DNA from: Tranzscheliella williamsii | Taxonomy: Eukaryota > Basidiomycota > Ustilaginomycetes > Ustilaginales > Ustilaginaceae | Reading direction: 5' to 3' | NCBI GenBank assembly: GCA_023212725.1 | Contig: JALBYF010000088.1 | Location: forward strand, 1-62,566 | DNA: 62,566 nt | Shown: positions 1-8,256 of the stretch, piece after piece | Position numbering within the stretch: the first letter of the stretch is position 1 | How the letters are laid out: the number at the start of each line of letters is the position of its first letter | The notes under the pieces: generated by a model | What the model was told of the DNA's origin: nothing | Databases searched by the model: none | The model's input: the letters and a program-made list of their open reading frames with translations, nothing else | Program-made: the position numbers and the translations under genes

Positions 1-1163
1 GGGATGCGATTGACCGGAACAAGATGTACGCGTGGATGGTGAGCCTGAAGCAGCCGGACGGATCGTTCGTGGTGCATGCCAACGGCGAGGTGGATGTGCG
101 CGCGTCGTACTGCGTCGTGTGCATTTCGAGCTTGCTGGGGCTGTCGACGCCGGAGCTGGTGCGCGGGATGGATGCGTTTATTGCCAGCTGCCAGACGTAC
201 GAGGGGGGGATGGCGGCGAGCAGCCAGCCCTTCTACGCCTTATCGCCGCTCGTGCCGCCGTACCTCGGCGACGGCGACATTACTCGGCCGGCGCTGGGCG
301 AGGCGCACGGCGGATACACATACTGTGCGGTGGCGAGCCATTTGATGCTGAGCCTGCTGCCGGAGTGCACGCCCGGGGCAGCGTCGGCGCGCATCGACAC
401 CCCGGCGCTGGTGCGCTGGGCCACCGCGCAGCAGGGCCTCCCCATCGAGGGCTGCGCATTCCGCGGCCGCACCAACAAGCTCGTCGACGGCTGCTACGGC
501 TGGTTCGCCGGCGCCGGCCTCTTCACCGCCCTCGCCGCACTCCTTGAGACCGACGCGCTCCGCAGCAGCCACGACACGCACGACTACAACGGCCTCCTCG
601 CCGCTCCATCCCCCACAGCACCCCCTGCCCCCGCAACCTCCCCAGGCAGCTGGCAGACCGTCTCATCCCTCGCTGACAACGACGACAACGACGACAACGA
701 CGACGACCTCGCCCCCTTCGTCCTCTTTGACCGCATCGGCCTCCAGGAATACATTCTCGTCGCCGCACAGCGGGCATCCCCCGCCGGCGGCCTCCGCGAC
801 AAGCCGGGCAAAAATCCAGACGCCTACCACACCTGCTACAACCTCGCAGGCCTCGCCGCCGCACAGCACACCGTCCGGCCCTCCCCACAGACCCGCTCCC
901 TGCTTTACGACCACTACCGCACTCCCTCCGCCACCACCGCTACTTCCTCCCCCGCCGCCGATGCCGATGCCAATGTCGACTGGAACCGCCACGTTTACGC
1001 CGCCGCGCTCAGCTGGTCGCTCACCCAGCGCGACCGCCTCGTCGTCGCGCCCACCGACGCCGACATCCCCCAGAACACGCTCAACCCCACCCACCCGATC
1101 TTCAACATCACCTTCCCCAAGGCCAAGGCCTTTATGGACTGGAGCTACCAACAGACGCCCTGA
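1..1163 (+). CDS. RAM1: Protein farnesyltransferase beta subunit (3' part, 5' truncated by window edge)
   Basis: The beta subunit of protein farnesyltransferase binds the zinc, farnesyl diphosphate and the CaaX substrate; with the alpha subunit it lipidates Ras, Rho and a-factor-type pheromones in the cytosol. The frame is open to base 3, so the true start lies upstream; the first ATG in the window is at 24. Counted from that ATG, the zinc ligands are visible as Asp155 and Cys157 in LVDGCYGW and His269 in DAYHTCYNL, and the prenyltransferase repeats carry the usual GG and EAHGGYTYC signatures. An insertion of about 45 residues (about 184-230), Pro/Ala-rich then Asp/Asn-rich, interrupts the family alignment and looks like a surface loop. 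It converges with the next gene, with 98 bases between stops. In smuts this enzyme should process the lipopeptide mating pheromone (family knowledge). Confidence 0.93.
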   Translation, partial: DAIDRNKMYAWMVSLKQPDGSFVVHANGEVDVRASYCVVCISSLLGLSTPELVRGMDAFIASCQTYEGGMAASSQPFYALSPLVPPYLGDGDITRPALGEAHGGYTYCAVASHLMLSLLPECTPGAASARIDTPALVRWATAQQGLPIEGCAFRGRTNKLVDGCYGWFAGAGLFTALAALLETDALRSSHDTHDYNGLLAAPSPTAPPAPATSPGSWQTVSSLADNDDNDDNDDDLAPFVLFDRIGLQEYILVAAQRASPAGGLRDKPGKNPDAYHTCYNLAGLAAAQHTVRPSPQTRSLLYDHYRTPSATTATSSPAADADANVDWNRHVYAAALSWSLTQRDRLVVAPTDADIPQNTLNPTHPIFNITFPKAKAFMDWSYQQTP

Positions 1164-1261
1164 TTCTCTCCATCCCTCCTCGCCGTCCTAATGACGAATT
1201 CGAGTCTCTCGCCGTTGGCGCGCCGCAATGATTTGTGACAATGGGCGTGGTGAGGATGTGG

Positions 1262-4200
1262 CTAAGCGACAAACTCGGTGCCGCGGCGCGAGTGCAGGGC
1301 GACCACCTTGGCGCCGTACTGGAATGGGTTGGCGTCGAAGGCGACAAAGTCGGCGAGGTCGCGCTCGGGGTCGGGGGGGATGCCGAGGAGGGAGTCGAGG
1401 TCGGTGGTGAGGAGTTGGAGGGTCTGGGCGCGGGTGAGGGGGGCGGGGGACTCGAGGGCGGCGCGGGTGGCGTCCCAGAGCAGGTTGGCGGCCATCCAGG
1501 CCTCCTCGATCTTGAGGGCGACGCGGACGCCGGCGGCGCGGAGGGCGGAGAGGGTGGTATGGTAGGAGAGGGGGGGCCCGTCGAGGGCGCGGAGTTCGTC
1601 GAAGGTGCGCGGCCAGGTCTGGGGGATGAGGAGGACGGGGATGCGGCGGCGGGCGAGCTCGGGCGCGAGCAGATGTGCCTCGGTGGCGCCGGAGAGGACC
1701 AGGCGGACGCGGGGGAAGGGGGCGACGGCGCGCAGGACCGCGGCGATGTGGTCGGCGCGGAGGGCGGTGACGACCAGGGGTAGCTCGCCGGCCGTGACGC
1801 GGTGCCACACGCCGGCGGCACGCTGCAGCGCCGCGCGCACCAGCCCCACCTGCTCGGACACGCTCGACCCCGCCCTGTGCGCCAGCGTAACATGCACCGC
1901 CACCTCCTCCCGCAACACCGCCCCCGCCTCCACCGCCGTCCCCGCCCCCGTGTCAAACTGCACCGACACCCCCGACAAAACCCCATCCCCCGCCGGAAAG
2001 ACCACCGCGGACGTCACCCCCGCCGCGCGCGCGCGCACCAGGTCATGCCCCCCAAACTGCAACCCGTCCGCCGCGCGCGCCAACGGCCACGCCCCCACAT
2101 CCCCCCCTACATCCCCGCCCGCCCGCCCATCCCCCGCCACCACATCCACCATGGCCCCGTCCGACGCCTCCGGTTCGGACACCATGTCCGTCAGGCCAAG
2201 GTTCGACCCGAACGATGTCAGGCCAGGGATCAGCGTGCCGCCGCGCAGGTCGACGACGCGCGCGCGCCCCGCGGCGCAGGCAGACGCATCGCAGCCAACC
2301 GCCCCGCTGCACAGCACCCGCCCCCCCTGCACCACAACCCGCCCCAACCGCCCGGCCTCGTCCGCGAAACGAACCACCGTCACCTCGGCCTCGTCGCTCG
2401 CCGACCGCGAGCGCACAAACCGCTCCGTGACATTGGCAAAGACAAGGCACTCCCCCGTCGCCGCCTGCGCCGCGGGGAAGGCGTACTTGTCGAAGCGGAT
2501 AATCTCGTCGTAGGAGCGCATGACGCTCTCCATCTCGCGGCTGTAGTTGGCCGAGCGCGGCGCCGGCGGTGCAGCCACAGCCGCCGCGCCCGTTTCGTCG
2601 CCAAGCAGGTCGCGGCCAGGCACGGGCGCGCCGCTGCCCAGCTGCCGGAGCCCATCGCTAACCACCTCGACCGGCGTGGCGCCCATGGCGAGCGGATGGG
2701 TATTCCACACCACCACATCCGCATCCCACCCCGGCCGAAGATACCCGAGCCGGTGGTCCAGCCCAAGCCGCTCGGCAGGCGCCGAGATGACGCCGCGCAG
2801 CGCCAGGTGCTCGGCGAGCCCAAAGTGGTGCGCCTGCGCCGCCTGGTTCAGGATCCGCCGCGAGTCGGTCACAGGATGGTCCGACTTGTAGATGGGCGTG
2901 ATGTTGTGCTGCGCCAGGATCGCGCCCGCGAACGGCGTGCCGAAGTACGCCTCCAGCTTGTAGTTGGCATTGGTGCTGAAGATGGCCACGGCGGGCGTGT
3001 GGTTGCCGTACGTCGACTTGAGCAGCTCCGGCACCAGGTAGGCCTCGTGCGCATGGTGGAACGCTTCCACCGCAAACTGGAACTCGTTCGAGTGGCGCAC
3101 AAAGGCCTCAAAGTCGATCTGCGTGTAGCAGTGCGTGTTCAGCTTCACCTTGCCGCGCAGCAGCGCCACCACTGCCTCCAGCTCCAGGTCGTCGGGAAAC
3201 TCGGCCTCCGCCACCGTCGACGGCGCAACGCCCCGTCCTTGAAGGGCAACCAGGTTGCGGGCACTGTCGCAGAAGGCGTCCTGCTTCTGGCGCAGCGTGC
3301 GCGCGGCAGCAAAGGTGCGCCGAAAGTCCCAGGCCTCGTCGAACCGAGTCTTTTTGTAGACCCGACGAGCGTTCTCGCCACACGCCATCTTCATGTAGCG
3401 CCAGCTGGAGGAAGAGTCGTTTCGTCGCAGTCCCGTAGCATCCTGATCCTGCGTCTGCGCACCATGGTAGCGGCCGAGCGGGAAGAGCGAGGTCGGTGGC
3501 TCAAGCACACGGTCGCTAGGGATATGCGATGCGACCTGCCGGTACTTGATCGCGAACGCCTGCCCGCCGATCGAGTTGGCGGAACCGGGCAGGACAAGCC
3601 CGGTAGTGACGCCGCCTGCGATGGCTTTCTTGAACGAAACGTCGTGCTGGTTCATCCCATCGATGCTGCGTAGGAACGGGTAGACGTTGGTGCCGATCGA
3701 GTTGACGTCGTCGTCGCCGGCGAGATTGGGGAGCCCGCCTACGGCGAGATGGACGTGCATGTCGACCAGCCCCGGGGTGACCCACCTGCCTGCCGCATCG
3801 ATTGTCTCCACATCGTTGCCATTGCCGAGCTGGACATGGTCTGCGCTGGGCACAATGGCCTTGATGAGGCCGCGGGACAGCAGCACATCGCGCTCAGCGA
3901 GCACCTCGGTGCCATGGTGGTTGCCGGTCCAGAGCGTGCCGTTCTTGATGACGATGTCCCTGGTCCCGCTTTCAAAGCGCTCCGATCGGGTCCGCGCTCT
4001 GAAATGGGGTGCGGCACCCACCGGTGCGTTGATAGCATCGCACTTTGCCAGCGACTCGGAGAAGATCTTTTGCAGCGCGGGGTGGGCGGTGGGACGGTAG
4101 ACGTGGTGCTGAGAACCATGCAATGACCAGAAGGTGCCAAACTGCGATACAAGCAGAACTACGCCTAGCAGCGCAAGGGCTGCGGCTTGGTAGCGCGCGC

Positions 4201-4285
4201 GGGAAGTGCGCCGCCGTGGGCTTGCGGCCGGCCCGGGCAGGCCAGCTTCGTGGTGGCCTTTCGTCTCGACCAGCGCAGACTCCAT
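1262..4285 (-). CDS. Membrane-anchored amidohydrolase, two tandem amidohydrolase-like lobes
   Basis: A 1007-residue protein of the metal-dependent amidohydrolase superfamily (imidazolonepropionase/dihydroorotase type). Residues 33-54 form one hydrophobic segment after a basic cytosolic tail, so it is probably a type II membrane or signal-anchored protein. Lobe one (about 100-550) has the metal-binding HxH motif (His177, His179 in VDMHVHL), the usual AGGVTT turn, histidines at 385 and 410-413, a DHP at 469-471, and the closing segment LRPGWDADVVVW. Lobe two (about 610-1005) repeats the plan (RGGTLIPGL, AAGVTSAVVFP, DFVAFDANPF) but has FGSN where HxH should be, so it is likely inactive. The substrate is unknown. 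ATG at 4285 is the natural start. Intronless. Confidence 0.85.
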   Translation of the reverse strand: MESALVETKGHHEAGLPGPAASPRRRTSRARYQAAALALLGVVLLVSQFGTFWSLHGSQHHVYRPTAHPALQKIFSESLAKCDAINAPVGAAPHFRARTRSERFESGTRDIVIKNGTLWTGNHHGTEVLAERDVLLSRGLIKAIVPSADHVQLGNGNDVETIDAAGRWVTPGLVDMHVHLAVGGLPNLAGDDDVNSIGTNVYPFLRSIDGMNQHDVSFKKAIAGGVTTGLVLPGSANSIGGQAFAIKYRQVASHIPSDRVLEPPTSLFPLGRYHGAQTQDQDATGLRRNDSSSSWRYMKMACGENARRVYKKTRFDEAWDFRRTFAAARTLRQKQDAFCDSARNLVALQGRGVAPSTVAEAEFPDDLELEAVVALLRGKVKLNTHCYTQIDFEAFVRHSNEFQFAVEAFHHAHEAYLVPELLKSTYGNHTPAVAIFSTNANYKLEAYFGTPFAGAILAQHNITPIYKSDHPVTDSRRILNQAAQAHHFGLAEHLALRGVISAPAERLGLDHRLGYLRPGWDADVVVWNTHPLAMGATPVEVVSDGLRQLGSGAPVPGRDLLGDETGAAAVAAPPAPRSANYSREMESVMRSYDEIIRFDKYAFPAAQAATGECLVFANVTERFVRSRSASDEAEVTVVRFADEAGRLGRVVVQGGRVLCSGAVGCDASACAAGRARVVDLRGGTLIPGLTSFGSNLGLTDMVSEPEASDGAMVDVVAGDGRAGGDVGGDVGAWPLARAADGLQFGGHDLVRARAAGVTSAVVFPAGDGVLSGVSVQFDTGAGTAVEAGAVLREEVAVHVTLAHRAGSSVSEQVGLVRAALQRAAGVWHRVTAGELPLVVTALRADHIAAVLRAVAPFPRVRLVLSGATEAHLLAPELARRRIPVLLIPQTWPRTFDELRALDGPPLSYHTTLSALRAAGVRVALKIEEAWMAANLLWDATRAALESPAPLTRAQTLQLLTTDLDSLLGIPPDPERDLADFVAFDANPFQYGAKVVALHSRRGTEFVA

Positions 4286-5089
4286 TGTAGCCGGTATCCA
4301 CCCAAGAAGGCGACAGCAGTCAATGCGGCGTGCTACGCCTTTGCTGTCAGCTGCCGATTCTGCTTCGACCTGCCAATGGTGCTGAGGCCTTGAAGTTGCA
4401 TCGATGGTGGAGGAGAAGCAAAGCTGGTCAGAGTGGCTCGAGATCGAGGTGCCACCAGCGTGGGATCGCTACGAGAAAAACCCACCACCGTGCAGCAGCC
4501 CAAAAGCACGCCATCTGCTATCGCTCGTCGCAGAAGCGGCTCGGATTCGCGCACGGTGACCAAGACCCGCTAAGCGCTGCTGCGCAAGCAGCCAGGTGCA
4601 GCGGCAGACGGGCGTCGCCTTTGCAGCTTCCGATGCACGCAACAGCGCACGTCGCCGCTCCAGATGGACAATCGCCGGTTTCGGCCATCAAGACGGCCTT
4701 TTTTCGGGCGCGACTGTCCACCCTCCTCGTGTCTAACACTGATGCAGATCGAACAGCGCTTTGCATACAATACGCTTCTCCGCTTCACCTCGGCGCACAG
4801 AGACGACAGTGAGACGCTCATGGTACCTAGACGGGAGCAATAGACAAAGCGACGCAAGACAGCAAGACGGGGATTGAAACAGATCAGAAGAATAGTGTTA
4901 CAGTGCAACAGTGCATAACCCGCCGGAAGAAGGTGGTAGCTTCGGTGGAGGGCGGGAGGGGGGCTTCCTGCAATGGTGACGAAAGAGGCTTGGAGCGTGG
5001 CCGATCGGAGGGAGCGTGCCGTCAGGGAGAGAATCTCATTGTATCGAACGAGTAGCACCAGCATCGTGGATAGAGATGCTGGAGCAAGT
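4286..5089. other. Intergenic, 804 bp
   Basis: Holds the upstream region of the amidohydrolase and the 3' flank of the UNC93-like gene, both read on the minus strand. I see no coding frame with family similarity, no tRNA and no marked repeat. Confidence 0.6.
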
Positions 5090-6655
5090 CTAGTTCTTAT
5101 CGACGCTGTGGGTATCTAGATCAGCATGGTCCGCCGACGAGGGGTGGTGAGGGTGGTGGGCATCTTCCACCACCGCAGCGATGGCTTCTGCGCGGCCAGG
5201 TACGGTGACTTCGTCGAGAGGGTCGGTGTGCTCCTTGATGCGGAGCGCAATGACGGGAAGGGCGGTGATCAAGCCGCCGACACAGAGCGCCCATGTCACG
5301 GCGAGGTTGGTCATGTAGGGATGCAGATCCTTGTCCATGGCAAAGGCGCCGGCTGCGCCCGCGGACTGGAGCGACTTGTAAAAGCCAGCAAGATAGCCCA
5401 ACTTGGAAAGGTCGTTGGAGCAGGCGCCGATCAGCCAGTAGGAGAGATTCTGCCAGATGGCATCGAGCACGCCGGAAAAGATATACAGGAAGCAATAGCC
5501 TACATATTTGCTGCGGTCATTGACAAAGTCGATGCGAGCCATGGTGCCGTCGGCCACCGAGGCACGCGTATAGGTGCGCTGTACATCATAGCTGCCTCCC
5601 CAGACCGCCCAGGTGAGGAGGAAAACGATCGACCAGCCGATCCAAGCGCGAGATCGCCTGGACATGCGCTTGTTGTCCATGATCTGTCCAAAGACAAGCG
5701 AGCTTCCCATCTGGCTCAGCCAATAGAGGAGGTTGTTGAGCGAACGGGTGCGTAGCGTGAATATGGCGCCGTTGAAGTCGTTATACTGCCAGGTGTAGAA
5801 CCAGTTGGAGGCGAGGAACATTGGGAAGAGCATGATCACCCAAGGGTCGGAGCGGAGCAAGATGAAGAGACCTTTGAGCTCTTTGGCCCATGTCGTCTGT
5901 GCAGGCACAACGACGGGAGTACCGTCATCGCGGATCACCTTGGCTGGATTCATAATGAGGGTGGCGGCCAAAGCGCCGAGGCCGGTGAGGGCGATAAAGG
6001 CGGCATAGGTGCCATTGGAAACGGTGTTGGTGGTCGAGTTGTAGGTGAGACCCAGCTCGATGGCGGAACCGAGCACGGCGCCCATGTTGAAGATGATCCA
6101 AAAGACGCTGATGAATAGACCTTTTTGCTGCTCGGTGGGAAAGGCGAGCATAAGCGCACCTTGGGCTGTCCAGAGCAGGCCGGCGCAAACGCCTAGGATG
6201 ACCCCGGCTCCGATGACGAAGCCCTTGTTTTGGTTAATATTGTAGGAGAGGAAAGAGCCGAGAAAGAGACAGTAGCCGAGGGAGCCGATGCCGAGCGTCC
6301 ACTTAGAACCCAGCTTGTTATGGATGGTACCAGAGAAGAAGGAGACGACGGAGAAAACCGAGTAGAGGGCGAGATTGGCAGTATTGGCAGCAGAAGGATC
6401 GACCTGTCCACCGCCTCCGATACCGTTAATGGCGTTGAACATGCCGGGACAGAGGAAGCAAACCATGCCAACCAGAGCGGTCTGGATGATGGGTTTACTA
6501 TACCAGCGCATCAGCGAATTGGATGGACGCTGGTGTTCGGAGACGCCATGGGCAGCAACGTCGGTATGTGCGGCGCTGGTGGTCATGTCGCCGTGTCTGG
6601 GAAGCGAAGAGGGGTGGCTGGAGGCAGCCTGCAGCTGCTGCTTTTCGTCGGCCAT
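5090..6655 (-). CDS. UNC93-like major facilitator superfamily transporter
   Basis: A 521-residue multi-pass membrane protein, intronless, ATG at 6655. After about 45 hydrophilic residues the sequence enters a run of about 11-12 hydrophobic helices. The first helix and loop (ALVGMVCFLCPGMFNAINGIGGGG) and the following FSGTIHNKLGSKWTLGIG segment are typical of the fungal UNC93-like branch of the MFS (the former DUF895 proteins), as is the LLWTAQGALMLAFP helix. The central cytosolic loop (near residues 215-240) contains NPAKVIRDDGTPVVVP, seen in many fungal members. The C-terminal tail is His/Asp-rich. The substrate cannot be inferred. A TATA-like sequence lies about 100 bases upstream, and the gene is divergent from the sterol acyltransferase across 1.6 kb. 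Confidence 0.88.
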   Translation of the reverse strand: MADEKQQLQAASSHPSSLPRHGDMTTSAAHTDVAAHGVSEHQRPSNSLMRWYSKPIIQTALVGMVCFLCPGMFNAINGIGGGGQVDPSAANTANLALYSVFSVVSFFSGTIHNKLGSKWTLGIGSLGYCLFLGSFLSYNINQNKGFVIGAGVILGVCAGLLWTAQGALMLAFPTEQQKGLFISVFWIIFNMGAVLGSAIELGLTYNSTTNTVSNGTYAAFIALTGLGALAATLIMNPAKVIRDDGTPVVVPAQTTWAKELKGLFILLRSDPWVIMLFPMFLASNWFYTWQYNDFNGAIFTLRTRSLNNLLYWLSQMGSSLVFGQIMDNKRMSRRSRAWIGWSIVFLLTWAVWGGSYDVQRTYTRASVADGTMARIDFVNDRSKYVGYCFLYIFSGVLDAIWQNLSYWLIGACSNDLSKLGYLAGFYKSLQSAGAAGAFAMDKDLHPYMTNLAVTWALCVGGLITALPVIALRIKEHTDPLDEVTVPGRAEAIAAVVEDAHHPHHPSSADHADLDTHSVDKN

Positions 6656-6753
6656 GGTGAGGTGATGCTACAAGAGGGCAAGGAGACCAGAGCGGATGCG
6701 GGTGAGAGAGACAGGTAGGGAGCAGGAGGTCAGATGTGTTGGCGATACGGATG

Positions 6754-6760
6754 TATATAT
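6754..6760 (-). promoter_or_regulatory. TATA-like box of the UNC93-like gene
   Basis: TATATAT about 98 bases upstream of the ATG at 6655, read on the minus strand. Position fits a core promoter; function is inferred. Confidence 0.4.
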
Positions 6761-7108
6761 GTGCCGAGCCGGGCGGAATTCAGCTGGATGGCAAGTGGTT
6801 GCGAGACGGGGCAGGTGAAGCGCTTGATCTTGTGCGGCGGTGGGCTGCGTCTGAGCCGTGTGGGAAAGCGTAGCTGGCGGAGCGCATGGGCAGCGAGCCG
6901 TGATGACTGTGGGGAAAGCAGCCAGGAAGCACGCCGCAGAAGCACAGACAACGACGCGAGATACACGGTCAGAAGAATGAAACCAAAAAAAGCAGAGCGG
7001 AGGAGGCGAGACGCAGGGCACGGAGAGCAGACCGGCAGACCGACAGGAGCGAGATGCAAGATTCGGTGTGAATCGGCGACTACCCCGAGATAGACAGTCG
7101 CAAATCAC

Positions 7109-7200
7109 GATGATAGGCACTAGTTGCCAATGATAGGCAGTAGTTGTCAATCACAATGATAGCGACTGGTTGCTAATCGCTATGATAGGGATTGGGTTGC
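7109..7200. repeat. Degenerate short tandem repeat, four copies
   Basis: ATGATAG occurs at 7110, 7130, 7156 and 7182, each followed after a few bases by a T-R-GTTG-type word (tagttgc, tagttgt, tggttgc, gggttgc). The full unit is 26 bases; the first spacing is 20 because a TCACAA-type hexamer is missing. It lies in the divergent intergenic region of the transporter and acyltransferase genes. Confidence 0.75.
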
Positions 7201-8107
7201 GATGAATAGCGCGAGTATGCAGGCACATGCGATGGACCCTCGTTGACCTGGCCGCCGATCCGACCGACAACTGCCTCTCTTTGAAAGGTGTAGCAAGCTT
7301 GGTGAATGCTGGCTATCAAGCGCTTGGATTCCGGGGCGTTGAATTCGGAATCCCCGGCGCATGAGGCCGATAATCGCGGCACAGCCGATAAGCGTAACTA
7401 ATTTGACAGCAGTCTGCAATCATAATCACAGAATACACATAACTACGATCGCTTATCCGCTCTCGCGCCGGCGGAAGAGCCGACCAGACCCAATCTTCAA
7501 TATCACACCGTAAAGCCACCGTCGCATCGCCCGGCCATGTGACCCTGCACAAGTCACACACAGTTCACCGCAGTCGCAGGGCTACGTGCACTCCCCCGCG
7601 TTGGACCCCTCCCATCCTGTTTCTTCGTCTTCCATGAAAATGGAAGTGCTCCTTCGCGATAAGCTTGCAGTTCGATCCGAGATTGACTTCCTCTTGGCCC
7701 CTTTTACCGCAATGTTAAGCTTCAAAAATGCTAATCTAACAATGCGTTCCTTTGTTGCTTTTCCTGTTGGTTGCCACGTCCCGCAAGGCGTGCAAGACGT
7801 TGGACCGGGCGTTTGTTGGATTCACAATTTGCCCAATTCTCCACTTCGAAGCGTGCGAAAGGGAAAAGGGAAAAGGCAAAAGGAGGGTAAAGGGGAGAAG
7901 GCGCAGATCCGTCTCAACGCTTTTCATTCACGTCCGTATTCCATTCGCAGTGTTACGTAGCGTGTGCTTTGTTCGTGACGTACTGCTAAGCTAGCTAGCT
8001 AGCTGCCTCCCGCCACCTACTACAATCTTCTGTCAGCCCCTACCTCCTCCCGGCTACCAGCGCATAACTCTAGCCAGCTGCTCCTTCTGTCTGGTGAACC
8101 GCAGCGG

Positions 8108-8114
8108 ATATATA
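8108..8114 (+). promoter_or_regulatory. TATA-like box of the sterol acyltransferase gene
   Basis: ATATATA 143 bases upstream of the ATG at 8257. If used, transcription would start near 8140 and the upstream frame at 8161 would be in the leader. Confidence 0.4.
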
Positions 8115-8160
8115 CGCCTTGGAACCGTTGGCCGTCTCAGCAACCTCACCTCTACGGCGC

Positions 8161-8241
8161 ATGCTCTCTCCAGCGAGCCTGCCGTCTTCCACGAGCTCAG
8201 CTCCTATCTATCTAGCTGCTGCGGTTGACCGCCAAGCCTGA
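8161..8241 (+). other. Upstream open reading frame, 26 codons
   Basis: ATG at 8161 opens a frame that stops at TGA 8239-8241, 15 bases before the acyltransferase start. It starts downstream of the TATA-like box, so it could be translated first and reduce initiation at the main ATG. The peptide has no recognisable features. Confidence 0.45.
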
Positions 8242-8256
8242 AGTACAGCGTCCCGT

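Larger units (their letters stand above)
6656..8256. promoter_or_regulatory. Divergent intergenic region, 1.6 kb
   Basis: Shared upstream region of the UNC93-like gene (minus) and the ARE2-type gene (plus). It contains a TATA-like element for each gene, the 26-base tandem repeat near 7110-7200, a small CTAG microsatellite around 7988-8004, and a 26-codon upstream frame just before the acyltransferase. I see no further protein gene in it. Confidence 0.6.

Noticed and set aside
1802..3673. Long plus-strand frame opposite the amidohydrolase
   Set aside because: Arg/His/Pro-rich antisense shadow; the minus-strand frame carries clear amidohydrolase motifs.
7988..8004. CTAG repeat as a mobile element end
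   Set aside because: Only four short units with no inverted repeat, target duplication or coding sequence nearby; a simple microsatellite.
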